A DNA stretch of 64,000 nucleotides from Sphagnum compactum (Eukaryota; Bryophyta; Sphagnopsida; Sphagnales): positions 17,536,213-17,600,212 of the forward strand of contig OZ234493.1 of the NCBI GenBank assembly GCA_965153455.1, read 5' to 3'. The position numbers and the translations under genes are program-made. Positions 1-12,384 of the stretch are shown piece after piece. How positions within the stretch are numbered: the stretch's first letter is position 1; each line of letters begins with the position of its first letter. The notes under the pieces were generated by a model, which made no database searches, was not told the origin of the DNA, and was given only the letters and a program-made list of their open reading frames with translations.

Positions 1-1589
1 TTAGAGTTAAAGGTTTGCCCTCGAGAGTACCACTAGTTTGACCAGCATGAACTTCTAAATCACTAGTCAATGGAGTTGAGGTCTTGTCCACTCGTAGATG
101 AGAGAAGTTCATAGGGTTATGCATGTGCGAATCATCTTCTAACTTTAAGAACAAAGTTGACTTGTGTTTCATGGATCCAAAAACCTCTTCATTGTCAAAT
201 GTGGTGTATGTTGTGAAAATTCAGCACTAGTTTTGAAACTTGCAACTATTGTTGCCATTTCAGCAATTCTGTGAAAAGCATTTCACTTCCTTTTAAAAAC
301 ATCTCCCCATATGCAACCTTGCATTGGGACCCAAATTTTTACAACAAATCCAAAAACAATGACATGAACAATGAGCTAAAAATGTTCATAGAGAAATTAT
401 AGATGCTTGGGTCAACATGTGTCAATGTGGAGCAAAAACTTCAATGGTCCAAACTATGGAATTGGCCAAGGTTGTTGAGGGAATTTCAAAAATTCCCAAC
501 ACTAAGAATTTTTTATGTTTTTGATAAATGGTTCCACAAAGCTACTTTCTAATTTCAAGTAATCATATTTGACATTGTGAAGTAATAATCTTAGATCTAT
601 TTCTCTTATGTGAAAGGTTTAAGCTTTCATATTTGCTTTCAAGTTATGGGAGGCCACAACGTTGTTGGAGTCAATAGTAAAAAACCTTGGAGTAAGAATT
701 GAAGAAAAACCTTAGCTTTTGAAACCCTTTCAGTCATCATGTAGTGTGATCCTCCCCTATCCCCCCCCTTTTTTTCCTTCTTTTTCACTTCCCCCCCCCA
801 TGGTGATCAAAACCTTTTCGGTTACCATGTTGTGTGACCCCCTCTTATAAAATTGAAGGTTCTTATTTTGTTTCATTTTGATTAGTTGGGGATGCTTCAC
901 AAGTCCAATTTTTGTTTATTTATTTATTTATTTATTTTTATTTTTTTTGCAATGAACCAATTTGATTGGCCCATCACAAAAAATAGTTTAAATTATAGAA
1001 GCTCCCCAAAATAGAAGATTCTATGTGAAGATGGAATGCTTCCCCCTTTGGCCCACCTATATAGGTGAGAAGGGGAGGATTTTGGGCAAAACATATGGTA
1101 TTAAAGCAAGGTGTTATCGAGAACACCCTTGGAGAACACATTGGGAACTTAAGGAACATATTGGGAACTTGAAGGGAACATGTTGGGAACAAAGGAAAAA
1201 TGGAAACCACCCCCCCCCCACCCCCACACCCAAAACTTATAAGAAAAAATTCAAAGCATTTTGAATGCATGTTGAACCAGCTTCCCATTGGCTGCATGAA
1301 ATTTCTCCAAAACTATTCATCACCATGTTTGGCCTATGCTAATACCCCCATCGTAAATTGGGGGTATTTATTTCTTTGTTTGTTTTTTTCTTATTATTTA
1401 TTTGATCCCCCCCTTTTCCTCATGATGGCATTCCCATGCAACAGCCACACATGGTTGTTGGAATGTCGTCGGATGGTGATTGAATTATTTTGGTCAACAA
1501 TGAGTCATTTGGATAGTTGATGGCTAAAAAACTTTGGTCGCCAATCCTAAAGATTGAAGGCGATCAAAAAACTTTGGTCGTTAACTAGT
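1..1589. other. Intergenic spacer with simple repeats
   Basis: No coding region is supported here. The stretch is AT-rich with C-rich runs near 760-800 and 1209-1228 and a (TTTA)n tract near 917-940. The open frames at 974-1297 and 1025-1520 overlap each other on both strands and run through homopolymers, so I treat them as chance frames. Confidence 0.6.
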
Positions 1590-1800
1590 TGATTATATAG
1601 TCAACAAACTTATTTTGGTTGCCATTCTGATACCAATGGTCTAGTGGCGACTAAACCTCTTTTGGTTGCCATTCTAACATTAATGGTCTAGTGGCGACTG
1701 AACCTCTTTTGGTTGCCATTCTGACACCAATGGTCCAGTGGCGACTTAACCTCTTTTGGTTGCCATTTGATGGCCTTACATCGATGATTCTTACATGTTG
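1590..1800. repeat. 47-bp tandem repeat, about four copies
   Basis: The phrase TTTTGGTTGCCATT recurs at 1613, 1660, 1707 and 1754, an exact 47-bp spacing. Copies share 'CAATGGTCTAGTGGCGACT' with a few substitutions. No gene overlaps the array convincingly. Related GGCGACCAAA-type words continue to about 1900, which suggests a longer, more decayed array. Confidence 0.85.
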
Positions 1801-4057
1801 GATGGTGACTGAAAATTTTAGTTGCTAGGGAATCTGGATTGGTAGTCTTGGCCTGACACCTAAATTGAGCCTTCAATAACGACCGAAGGCGACCAAGTTT
1901 GGCCTAGGCCTAACTCCTGGGCCTTTGGGCTAGAATGGGTCCATTATTAGACCCCCACTTTCCTCATTCTATGTACTTTCTTCCATGATGTGTGAGGATT
2001 TTGTTTACTTCAAATAATTAATGCCATACACTTGGAAGAAAGTGCAAGTCCTTTTTGAGGGCTTTAAAGTTCATGATGTTATGAAAATAATTATGTGTTA
2101 GACTTCAGGGATAAACCTTTTGGAAGACCTCAATACTGATTCATTATACAATTTAATCCTAAACTTAACTTTAATTTAGCCCATTTTAAACCCTAATTTA
2201 CCCTTACTTTACATGGATTGTGGGTTTGATTTCAATGGCGGATGGTGTGGATTAAAGGATAGTGGTCAAGGGCCATGGCATGAAAGGAAGACGACATGAA
2301 GCAAAACTCAAAGCACTTGAAGATCCAACCGTGCTAGCAAATGCTAGATGACTAATCTTTTCCTAGCCTTGGTTGTACACCTTATGTTCGCAATATGTGT
2401 GGTGGTGCCACATTGACAAGAAGTGGCCACTTTCTAGGCATGAAAGTCATAGAAAAAAAATTATGCCCAATATACAAGTTGCTTGGATGAATAGATGAAG
2501 GCATGCATATTGGAGGTGCACATGGCCATGATGGGGCGGTGAAAGAACAATTAGGTGAACTATTTGGACTATCAGAGTTGTAATTTTTTTGGATTATAGA
2601 TGAACATAAAATGTAAAATCATATCAAGCATTAAAATTTTCAATTTTTTCATTATCCATGTTGTAATATACTTTATTGAAAATATTTTTTAAAATCATGG
2701 ATGAGTTTTAAAAAAAGAATGGACTCATTGTGGACTTTTGAAATGATGCCATTATGTTTGTCACACATAGAAAATAAAAAATCTGGACTCAAAAAAATGT
2801 CATAATATCAAAATGAAAATAAAAAAATTGGCCACCATAAAATGAATAATTATATTATAAAATGCATTGAAATTGTTTCAATATATATTTTTTCATATTT
2901 AATAATTTAACTTGTTGTGATTTTCGTCATTTTTACAATTGATATTCCATTTCACATTGAGATCTTTAAACTTTTCTCTGAATTTCTTGACCAATCATAT
3001 GTTTAGGGATATTTATAGGGTGGTTTATTAATATTTGTGACCAAAACCATAGGGGATAATTATAGGATTTATAGTTTAATAATTATTTTAAATGCATGAA
3101 CAAAGTTAGTGTAAGATATGGATTCTTCAAAATGTCAAATGTGAGCCACCTAACCATGCTTATACCCAGGGAGCCAATTTAATTCCAAAAACTAGGTGCT
3201 TTTGATTGTGGCATGGATGGTTTATGAGGAGGTGGTGCTTGGGGTTCAAGTTGATTAGAGGATTGTTTCAAGTTCATGAAGGGGCAATGCGCTTCTGCAC
3301 CGACTAGGTAGATTTGCGGTGGCAAATCCGTTGGCTCCTCTAGAAAATCCTCCAACTCCTACAATAGTTCCCCCAGTTTGTAAAGCACGAGCTCGGGTTC
3401 CTCCCAAACCTACCCTTCTCACTTCCCCATTTTTTTTCAATTGGTACCATTAATGCCGTTTGTTCCCGAATCAATAACACTGAGTACATTTCGTATCCAA
3501 GGTCCTTCTCTTGTGATGAATGATTGAATTTGTTTAGTGCCATTGGGAACAAAGTCCCCTTCAATCACAATTGAACATGCACAACCCCATGGATGGAAAA
3601 CAATTTGATTTTGTGGTTCAAGTGACATCTTATATGTATTTGACATGATAGAAGGTGGGGGGGGGGGGGGGGGTTTGGCACAGGGTATTAACATATTCAC
3701 CTCCACAAGATAGCCGACATTGTAGAACATGTTTTCAATGAGGTGCTATGAAGGGATGGACGTAATGCAAATCCAATTTCGGGAGGTGACATTGGAGCGT
3801 GGTGCACTGTGTGAATAATTGGGTGCATGCCAAAGAAAGTGTCTTGGGTTAGAATAAGAAATTGCCAATCAACAAAAAAACATTGGAAGATGCACTCACA
3901 AGGGCCATTGAGGCGGAAAAGGAATGCCTAAATTCCATGGAAGACATCGAACACTATAATCAAACATTAATTGACATGAAAAAACAATATTGAAAAGATG
4001 ATGAATTGTTTGTGAAGTCGACCCAATGAAATTCAAGCAACATGCAACTTACATGTA
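1801..4057. other. Intergenic spacer with one possible coding relic
   Basis: Mostly AT-rich spacer with a 17-G run at 3657-3673. Around 3880-3995 on the + strand a short open frame reads TLEDALTRAIEAEKE and NSMEDIEHYNQ before a stop. It is Glu-rich and helix-like, as in a gag or coiled-coil remnant. It is too short and isolated to assign to a family. Confidence 0.4.
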
Positions 4058-4660
4058 GGGTGAAAACATGGCAAAATATGCCCAAAAAAATCTCATACAA
4101 GTAATTATAGTCACATTTATGGCATAAACATGAAAAAACCTATTCAAAATTTCTTTAACTTTCATAATAAAGCAATGGTGCTTTCTATTGAGTTTATGGT
4201 TAGCTACACATAAAGTTTGAAAATTTTTAGTATAACAAAAATGGACGAAACATATGTTTTAAAGTAACTAGGTTTTCAAATTTTCAAACATACTTTTATA
4301 TGAAAACTTTAGTAGATTATGATTATAATATGAAAAAATTTAAAACACATTGATACATATTAGTGCTTCATCCATTTGAAAGTATAAAAAATTCAATTAC
4401 AATTGTACTTTCATCATATTTTCATATACTTGTTCAAAAGTGGGACATATACTTTCTTATACTTGTATTTTTAAAGTACTTAAATGCATATTAAAACATG
4501 CAATCTCTTTAATATCATTCAATGAAGTCAAAAAATTCCTCTTATTGATCATTAAAATAAAATATATTCATGAGTTCAATGTATTAAGGCTTAATTTATA
4601 GATATTTTACATTAAAAAATCAAGTATATTTCATTGGCATACTTTACCATGTTTTCACCC
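4058..4660. mobile_element. MITE-like element with terminal inverted repeats flanked by TA
   Basis: The left end reads GGGTGAAAACATGGCAAAAT. The reverse complement of the right end reads GGGTGAAAACATGGTAAAGT, so about 25 bp of terminal inverted repeat match with only a few differences. Both ends are bordered by TA (4056-4057 and 4661-4662), as expected for a Tc1/mariner (Stowaway-like) target duplication. PIF/Harbinger-type three-base targets cannot be excluded. The 603-bp interior is AT-rich and has no transposase frame, so the element would be non-autonomous. Confidence 0.75.
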
Positions 4661-4662
4661 TA

Positions 4663-5949
4663 TATTTTGATAGCATTTCAAGCTATGTAGATGGAAGTAG
4701 AGGTTGTAATCTAGTGCAATGGAATACTGTGAAAACGTGAGGTTTTGATCACATAGTTTGACATCATGGCCCAAGATATCCAAAATGTTTCTTGATAATC
4801 TATCAAAGATGCAAAAAACTGGAAGCATAGATTGGGTGACACATCCTAAGCTTGAATAAGAATATGTCATTACTGTGTAAAAAAAAACTTGTGGCCCACA
4901 CTTCAACCTTTCATGCAAAATGGAGAACTATGCTTTATTTGTTGCTGCCCATTTGGACCAAAAGGAACATGGCTTTTGGGCACTTGCCAACACATGTACC
5001 ATCCATAGTGCTTAATAACTTTGATGGTGGCAAGGAGGAGATGTTCATAATGTAGGGCCGCATTTCACTAACACCAATACGAATAATTTAGTCTTCAAGC
5101 GGCCATCCCACAACATTGGGAATACAACATGATTAACACACCCAATAGGCCACAAACATGGGGCGTAAACATGAAATGGATTTGGATTGTTGGTATGTCT
5201 GTTATTACAAGAAAGTCAATATGACCAATGACAATATGATGAATCCATGATTCACAAAGCATGTGAATTGTTGTAATTGTTAGCGACCAATACACGATGC
5301 CATTGGTTTTATCAATTATTTTGGGGGTGGTATAACCCAAGAACCAATACATTCATATAATCTGAATCTGGAATGTGTTTGGTACAACCTAATGGGGGAG
5401 GAAATTGGGCGGGGGGTTCACCATAATTGATTTTCAGCCTAAAGACCAAGTTGACTTGACATTAGAGGAGATTAACGAAGGATCGTGTTTGAAAGATGAT
5501 GTTACCTTTGCATTGTTAATTACAATATTTCCTCACATAGTCACAATGTTCAACGAATTACTTAATTTTCTTGGTTGGGATGTAATTTTGAATGGGGAGC
5601 CAATTGGCTTAGAAAATCATGGTAGTTGACAATGTGGTCTATAAATAGGTATGATTTCCTTCCCACTCTTAAGGAATAGGCATTGACATTATTTTAATAA
5701 ATGAGATTTTTAAAAAAATACAAAATACAAAATAAAAAAATGAAATGATTTTGGGGGTTCAAATTTTAAAGATGTACCAAAATTTTGTACATCACCCTTT
5801 GTTATATTTTTTACCTAGTTTGTTTATATCACATTTATGGTTGATTATGATGGAAGTTATAATTATAGTGATTTAAAATGTGATACTTATGAAATATTTG
5901 ACATTTTTTGACTCATTAGTTTTGATACAAATCAAAATACATAGGAAAA
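4663..5949. other. Intergenic spacer
   Basis: Short frames at 4852-5055 and 5405-5629 (+) are open, but show no family motif that I recognise and no splice-linked continuation. I see no RNA gene or transposon end in this stretch. Confidence 0.5.
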
Positions 5950-6185
5950 AAGGACTATAAGGACCAAGTCCTTTTTGTTTTGGATGGTACACCTTAAAAG
6001 AATTTCACCTTTAAAGACTAGGTCCTTTTTACCATGGGTGGTACACCTTAAAAAAAATTCACCCTTAAGGATTAAGTCCTTTTTTGTTTGGGTGCTACAC
6101 CTTAAAAACAAAATTCACCTTTAAAGACTAGGTCCTTTTTGTCATTTGTGGTACACCTTAAAAGATTTTCACCCTTGAAGGTTTT
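5950..6185. repeat. 54-56-bp tandem repeat, four copies
   Basis: GTCCTTTTT recurs at about 5968, 6022, 6076 and 6132. Each copy continues into GGTACACCTTAAAA and TTCACC. Alternate copies read AAGTCC and AGGTCC, which may indicate a higher-order two-unit structure. Confidence 0.8.
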
Positions 6186-6189
6186 CAAT

Positions 6190-6390
6190 CCTCAAAATGT
6201 GAGATTTTTTTTTAATTGCCAGATTTCTATATTTAGTAGCTAAAAATTAAGGTGTAGCCAAAAATTATAGAAAGATAATTAATTAAAGATTTGTAATTCA
6301 TATCTTGTTTATAGTCAGATTTGGTTAAATCATTTAAAGAATGATTGTTGACTTTGCTACATCTTCCTATGTAAGGTGGCCACTTTGGCT
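6190..6390. repeat. Dispersed repeat family R1 (GTGTAGCCAAAAAT), copy upstream of UGT
   Basis: The segment contains ATTGCCAGATTTC, GTGTAGCCAAAAATTATAG, ATTAAAGATTTGTA, CAGATTTGGTTAAAT and CTACATCTTCCTATG in that order. The same ordered words recur near 10680-10810, 26450-26560 and 36990-37200. A related segment with the palindrome AGCCAAATTTGGCT lies at 7235-7480 and has a diverged relative at 50310-50600. Boundaries are not resolved. Confidence 0.65.
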
Positions 6391-7970
6391 GCATCAAAAT
6401 ATTCCTAGAAAATACACTGGTAGGAATAATATCCTCTTTTCTAGGCATAATATCTCCTATTTTCTGGAAATAGTCACTGGTAGTGAGAATACGCTGGTAG
6501 GAATAGAATCTCCTCTTTCCCAGAAAAAGTCATTACAGTGCCAGCGCGTGTTAATTGTCATGTAGCTAAGGTGCCCTTGTGCTGATCATCCAGAAGAGGA
6601 TTACAGTGTATATGGCTACCAACAAAAAATGAAAGTTTTAAGAAAAAGGCATCCTTCTATACTATTTTGTTACTGTACTGGAACTTAGTACAAAATTCTG
6701 GCTACATTCATTTACAAGAAAACCTTAAAAACACTTCAGAAAAAAAAATCGTCACTATTGAAAATTTTCACCTAAAAACTACTCCGAGTAGGGACATGAT
6801 TGGATATATGAAGAAAAGCTGGAGGGAATCCCAGGTAGTAAGAATAGAGTATCGCATAAGCTGTAACCCCGAGCAGGCCTTCAATTGTGCTCTCCACGTG
6901 AAAGAACACCTACGAAAGAAGGCTTCAAAATTCATATTTCATAAAGTACCTTTCATGGTGAAAGACTGACCAAGAAAGTGCCTTTAACAATTGAAAAGCT
7001 CATTTAGCAAACACGTGAGACCCGTGGTTGGATTGCACGAAGGTCCAGAGAATGCCATGATGACTAGATCTGACAATATACGATTAGTTCTATAGATAAT
7101 GCCCATAATCCAAATATTAGATGATGAAACCCTGCCAAACTTTATAGACAGAAAGCACCCAAGAAAGGGAAAATATTCCGTTTATGTGCACTGGAAAAGG
7201 TGCATTATTGAGCGGATGCCAGGCAGGGTTTCTTTTACTAATTTTGTGATGTAGCCAAATTTGGCTACATAATGGATATGAAAGTAGAAAAAACCAGAAT
7301 CCTTCTATATTCTTGACTACCTTCTGGAAGTTATCATAAACTCTGACGATTTGAAATTTTCAGAAATCGAAATCTGGCTTATTTGAGCCAATTTTCCCAT
7401 GGAAAAACCATTTTCTAGGCCGAAATCATATTTTTCAGGTCGAAAATTTAGCCAAAATTCGCAGCAAAAGAAACACTGACTGCTTTATTGGCGATTTTTT
7501 CAAAAGAAAAAAAAAAGCCTTTTGTAGGGGTCGCAGCTCCAAAATTCTTTGGCGAAACTTCACACCAAAAAACACCGTTGGTCCCAAATTTCCTCTGACA
7601 AACATCCACCAGTACCACCAGTCCAAAACATTAATCTATTCTTTTAACGCATCATTTTGGGATCAAGGTATCATAACTTTCGATCTAACACCTTGAGTTC
7701 ATTCGTGAATTTCCACTGATTGCCTGAAGATGGCACAAGCCTCTTTTCGCGAGTTATAAGAACTCTTGAAACCCATTTACTCCATGTGTAGGTTCTTTGA
7801 GATCATTCTGCTTGGAAGCACTTGGACTACAATAATCTCCACAAGGTTGCGGGGCGGAAGCTTGCCAACCGAAGCCTTTTCTGTATAAGACATGTATTTC
7901 GTCAAATTGTTTGCAGATTGCACAAAGTGACTTATCGGGCGTAGCACCGGCAAACGAATTCCTCATTAGA
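6391..7970. other. UGT upstream flank, repeat-derived
   Basis: The stretch holds repeat sequence, including the GATGTAGCCAAATTTGGCTA segment from about 7235 to 7480. That segment is shared with 50310-50600, including 'TCTATATTCTTG' and 'GCCAAAATTCGC'-like words. No coding region is supported. The proximal 200-400 bp presumably carries the UGT promoter, so that promoter borders transposon-like DNA. Confidence 0.5.
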
Positions 7971-7976
7971 TATAAA
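7971..7976 (+). promoter_or_regulatory. Candidate TATA box of the UGT gene
   Basis: TATAAA occurs 102 bp upstream of the chosen ATG (8078). A transcription start near 8000 would leave a 5' leader of roughly 75 bases. This rests on position and consensus only. Confidence 0.4.
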
Positions 7977-8077
7977 CTTAACGGTTGGACGTGGATTTGA
8001 TATTTGATCGATTAAAATATTCCGTTTCGGTGAGGATATTGCTTCAGGTTCAGAAGAGAAGGAGCTGCAAAATCGTC

Positions 8078-10244
8078 ATGACATCTCATGAGGAATCGAA
8101 CCATGTCAAAGCCGGAGCACATGTGGTGGCCTTCCCTATTCCTGCAGGAGGTCACCACGCTCGCTTTGTTCCTTTTGTAAAGTTATTGGCAAGGAACGGA
8201 CTTACCATCACTGTCATCACCACAACTAATTACCTCGCCAGAATGCAACAATCGCTCGTGGAAAACAATAGCTTGGAAGTCCGCCATAATATTCGAGTCG
8301 TTGGTGTCGACCTTCCTCCTGAGTATTCAGAGATCAAGTCTGATAATTTCCTAACGGTACTTCGAGCTGTTGCAAACCTGAAAGATCCGCTCAGACACAT
8401 GATGCAGGAATTGATGGAGTATGGTCTAACCAATGGTATTGATGAATCCCCAGATTCTCATCTTCTCCGGCCTCCAGTATGCTTCATCTCCGATTTTAGT
8501 TTACCCTGGACCCAGGTAAACTAGCAGCATCTGGCTGGTTCATTTTTCTACACCTGTTGAAAGTTCTATCTAGAGACTAACAAAATTTCTTGTGCGCATG
8601 GATCCATGTCCCCGCAGTTGGTTCATATTTCTTTGTTTAATCGTGCACAAACTTCAAGAACTTGTAATATGATACTAGAAAAACCCCGGGGTACATGCAG
8701 GATATAGCAGATGAATTCAATCTCCCGAGATATTCTTTCTACCCATCAACACATTTTTTATCGCTAGTATTTAGTCTTCGGGAGTTCAACGCACAGGGTC
8801 GCCTCCCTCCGAAAGATGGAGCGCCCTTTATGATTCCAGGTTTCGCCCCGATTCTGCCCTCCGATCTGCCCAAATCTCTGCTCCACAGTAATGCAAAGCT
8901 CGTGTATGAAGGCGAACGCTTACGGGAAGCAACTGGGGTGCTTGTGAATACTGCGTATGAGCTGGAATCTTCCATCATCGACGGGTTACAGGAAATGCTC
9001 CGTAAAGAGTCAGAAGGAAATGAGGTTCTAGCTCCATTTTTTCCCAATCAGAAAATGTCCAATTTGTAGTAAGTTCGATTGATTGGAGGTCATTTTTGCC
9101 TGATAGATATTTCCATCCTATTAGCTCATAGAATGTTAATTTCCATGGATCTATTTTTTTGGGAGTCCCATCCTACATGTTTCCATCCTATTCTTTCAAA
9201 GAATATCATGCACGATTTCTTGTCTGCATACTGTAAGGGGACTTTAGTGGCCATACGAGCATATAAGGGATTAAGGGGTCAAAGTGTAATTATGTGTGAA
9301 TAGCTTTCTAGAGCTGAATCTGCCCCTTGCCCTCTATTGTTGGCGGTGTTACAAATTGTAAGTTTTTAACGCCTGAAATGATATGAACGATTGCATAACA
9401 TGATGTCTGTATTTTGCTGTGCACTATATCAACTAACAGTTATTTTGGGTTGTGATTTCAGACTGGACATGTGCCCAAAATACTGACAATTGGGCCTTTG
9501 GTGTATGAAAATTTTCGATTTTCCGGAGGTGATCAACCTCTTCGAGAAAGAATCCAACAAGCTGCAGAAGACGACAACGTCGAGTGTCTGCACTGGTTGA
9601 CCGAACAACCGGAAGCGTCTGTCTTATACATCTGTCTTGGATCAATGTCCACGTTTCCAACGCAACAAATAGGTGAATTTGCTTCAGGGCTTGAAGCTAG
9701 TGGGGTGCATTTCCTTTGGGTTTTGAAGGTTCCATCCAGTGAGGAGTCAGCAGCATCATACATTGCAACATTCCTTCCCGAAGGTTTCACAGAAAGAACG
9801 AAGGACAGAGGTTTGATTTATACATCTTGGGCCCCTCAATTACAAATCCTTGCAAACCCAGCCGTTGGAGGATATCTAACACAGTGTGGATGGAATTCAA
9901 TCACGGAGAGTATTGCCATGGGAGTGCCCATGATTGGATGGCCAATTTGGGCTGATCACATGCTAAATCGCATACTATGTGTTGACGTCTTAGACATAGC
10001 ACTGTCAGTTCCCAACACCTCTGACGATGCAACCCTTGTTGAATCGTCCACCCTTGTTGGACATGAGGAGATTGAAAGGGTAATCCGGTTGTTGATGGGA
10101 GACACAAGGGGTCAAGTTATCAAGAAGAACGTTGAAGAACTAAGTAAGATTGTAGAAATGGCAACGAGACCAGAAGGATCGTCATGGAAAAACTTACTCC
10201 ATTTCTTGGAAGAGGTTAATTCCCTAAGCTTAATCAACAAATAA
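8078..10244 (+). CDS. Family-1 UDP-glycosyltransferase, three exons
   Basis: Exons are 8078-8515, 8701-9024 and 9462-10244. Both introns (185 and 437 bp) are GT-AG and phase 0, and the joined frame gives 514 residues. The start ATG at 8078 precedes the N-terminal strand HVVAFPIPAGGHHARF. His26 in the GGH motif is the expected catalytic base, and Asp in VCFISDFSLPW (about 142) is its usual partner. Exon 1 ends LPWTQ and exon 2 opens DIADEFNLPRY, a typical plant UGT junction. The PSPG donor box runs from Trp377 (WAPQ) to His420 and keeps CGWNS, Glu403 and Asp419. Three normally conserved residues differ: position 10 His is Asn386, position 19 His is Gln395, and position 44 Gln is His420. Such enzymes transfer a sugar from a UDP-sugar to small-molecule acceptors in the cytosol. 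Acceptor and subfamily cannot be read from the sequence. The frame has no lesion and the length is normal for the family. Confidence 0.92.
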
Positions 10245-11789
10245 TTATTCTTCTTCAGTGGTGTTTTCCTTACACAATGAAAGAAAGATACATTGGATAT
10301 TTTGGACATTCGGTGCTCAGAAGCGCGAAGGATCGGTGGAAAAGTAGGAAGATTGTCTTTACACGCAATCGGTTACCGGAGAGAGTGGTAGGAGAGTCAA
10401 TGCTCTCTTAGCAGGGTTGGCACAAGATGCACAACTTGTAAAATTCTTCGTTTCTGACACAAAAGGTCTGAACAAAACTGGTGCACGTCAAAGTTTGCCA
10501 CGTCAATATTACTTGAGCAATATGAAGTAAATCAATAACAGCCTTTTTTTTATTTGCCAAATGCCAAAAGCGAAATTCAAAATTTAAAAAAAAAAAGTTA
10601 TTTTGGAGGTTTTCAATCACCCAAGTGAGGGAGGGGGGGGGAGGTTGGGGATCACTACATTCATATAATTGATTTTCATTTTGGCTAGCATTGTGTAGCC
10701 AAAAATATAGTTCAGGGTGATTAAAGATTTGTACTTTATTGCTCATTTATAGCCAGATTTGGCTAAACCTTCCAAGGAATGATCACCACTTCTTCTACAT
10801 CTTCCTATGGATGATCGTCACACCTGGATACAAACAAAAATTCCTTAAAAAAAACACTGATATTCACAGTAGGCCCCAGACAATTTGAATCTTTTTGGTA
10901 TTACTTGCCCTTTGGAGAAGTTGGCCGTGTACACGCAATCCACATCATTGCCAAGATTGTCAACTCTTTGCACATGTAGGTCATGGGCTGAGGGATGATC
11001 ACCACTTTTTTTACATCTTCCAATGGACGTTCATTGGACGTTCATGGCGCCCTTGCCATTGTGGAGCCACTTTCAAAGTTTGCCATCAGGAAGATGAGCA
11101 GAGTGAATCTTGTGCGGAAGCAATCTGAGCAATTGTTACATGACCTGCACACGTAGTGGAAGATTTAAATTAACGAGGTTTATTATTCTTTCCAGGCCAT
11201 CCTTTAAGGTATCTCCACCGCACACCTGCGAACACCCCCTTTTCATTAAACCTTGTAGCATGATAGCGTGAGTCCTGCTGCGCTCGTGTTTTGACGTCCA
11301 TTTGCAGTGGTCATTTTAACCCTTTAAAAATCTTTTTTCTCCTATGTAGTATGGATTTGGACAGTGACTATTACTCGGTCCAGATGTAAAGACATAAATG
11401 GTCTTTAAAAGGGACTTTTATGATATTTGTGGGTGGGGACGGTGATCATTAAATGGTATTCTATTCTAAAATAGAGGAGTTGTTAACAGTTTTGGGGTGG
11501 AGATGCTTTAGATCTCCTAAAGTAATAGCAGGATGAATCTTGCATATGGCGTCGGTCGATGACATCCTGTGCACTAAACAGGGAACATTGCCTTAGCCTG
11601 GACGGGATTGCCACATATTGTGTGCACATGCAAATGGAAGCAGTATGACAGGTGTCCAAGTGCGCATGTTGCATGCAGTAGCCTAGGGTTCGTTTTCACA
11701 TGGACAAAACGAATAATTGAGTTTTTCAAAAATTCATTCGTTTCTAAATATTGAAAATTATTCTTAATTCCATTATTGTTATATGAGGA
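10245..11789. other. Intergenic spacer with an R1 repeat copy
   Basis: An R1 copy lies at about 10680-10810 (GTAGCCAAAAATATAG, ATTAAAGATTTGTAC, CAGATTTGGCTAAACC). A near-repeat of its CACTT..TTCTACATCTTCC tail occurs at about 11000-11030. A small direct duplication of GGACGTTCAT occurs near 11034. No gene is supported, and the frame at 10895-11128 has no recognisable motif. Confidence 0.5.
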
Positions 11790-11799
11790 ATGAAATCAG

Positions 11800-12384
11800 G
11801 ATTGTTTTTATGGGCTAAAATTAGCCAAATTGTTACATATTATATTCATGCTTACTCGAAGACCTATTGTAAAACAAAGAGTGTAAGTAAAAAATTTAGC
11901 TTGCAAACCAAATGGTGGCTGGCAATGAGATCATCTGTTACAAGGTGGCTACATTTGGATTCCAAACATTTAGCTTCATTGTTAATTTCCATACATGTAG
12001 TTATATACTTCATCACCGAAATTTCCACTACAATTCACATTACTTATTTCTTGTTTAAGAAGTTTTTTTTGTAGTGTCTTTCAAAGTTACATCATTTGTG
12101 AACAAATGATTGACAACTCCAAGTCTAAATTTAAAGGATCATTTACAAGTTACAATGTACTCAATGTAAAGGACCTTTTGTCAAATGTTTATGTAATTAC
12201 GATGAATGTAACCAACACAAGTTTTTACAACTTGGGTTGTTTCACTAGTTTTGAACTTTTCTATCTTAATATGTTGTAATTATATTTATTAGAATTGTAG
12301 GCACTATTAGCATATTTGTGCAACCTCTAAATTTAAGCCTTAATCACATATATTACCATACTACATGTATAGAAGCCATTAAAA
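11800..12384 (+). repeat. Dispersed repeat family R2, copy 1
   Basis: This segment matches 28020-28565 in the same orientation over about 550 bp. Shared ordered words include ATGGGCTAAAATTAGCCAAA, AGACCTATTGTAAAA, CAAAGTTACATC, TTGACAACTCCAAG, ACTCAATGTAAAGGACCTT, and the tail GCACTATTAGCATATTT. The two copies differ by many substitutions and indels, so the duplication or transposition is old. No terminal repeat or coding capacity was found. Confidence 0.8.

Noticed and set aside
7985-8077. Upstream extension of the UGT exon 1 frame
   Set aside because: It starts at TTG rather than ATG, and would add 31 residues before the conserved first strand. ATG at 8078 is the natural start.
8516-8524. 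UGT frame ending at 8524 as a short protein
   Set aside because: The last codons are intron read-through. GTAAAC at 8516 is a proper donor and exon 2 continues the protein in phase.
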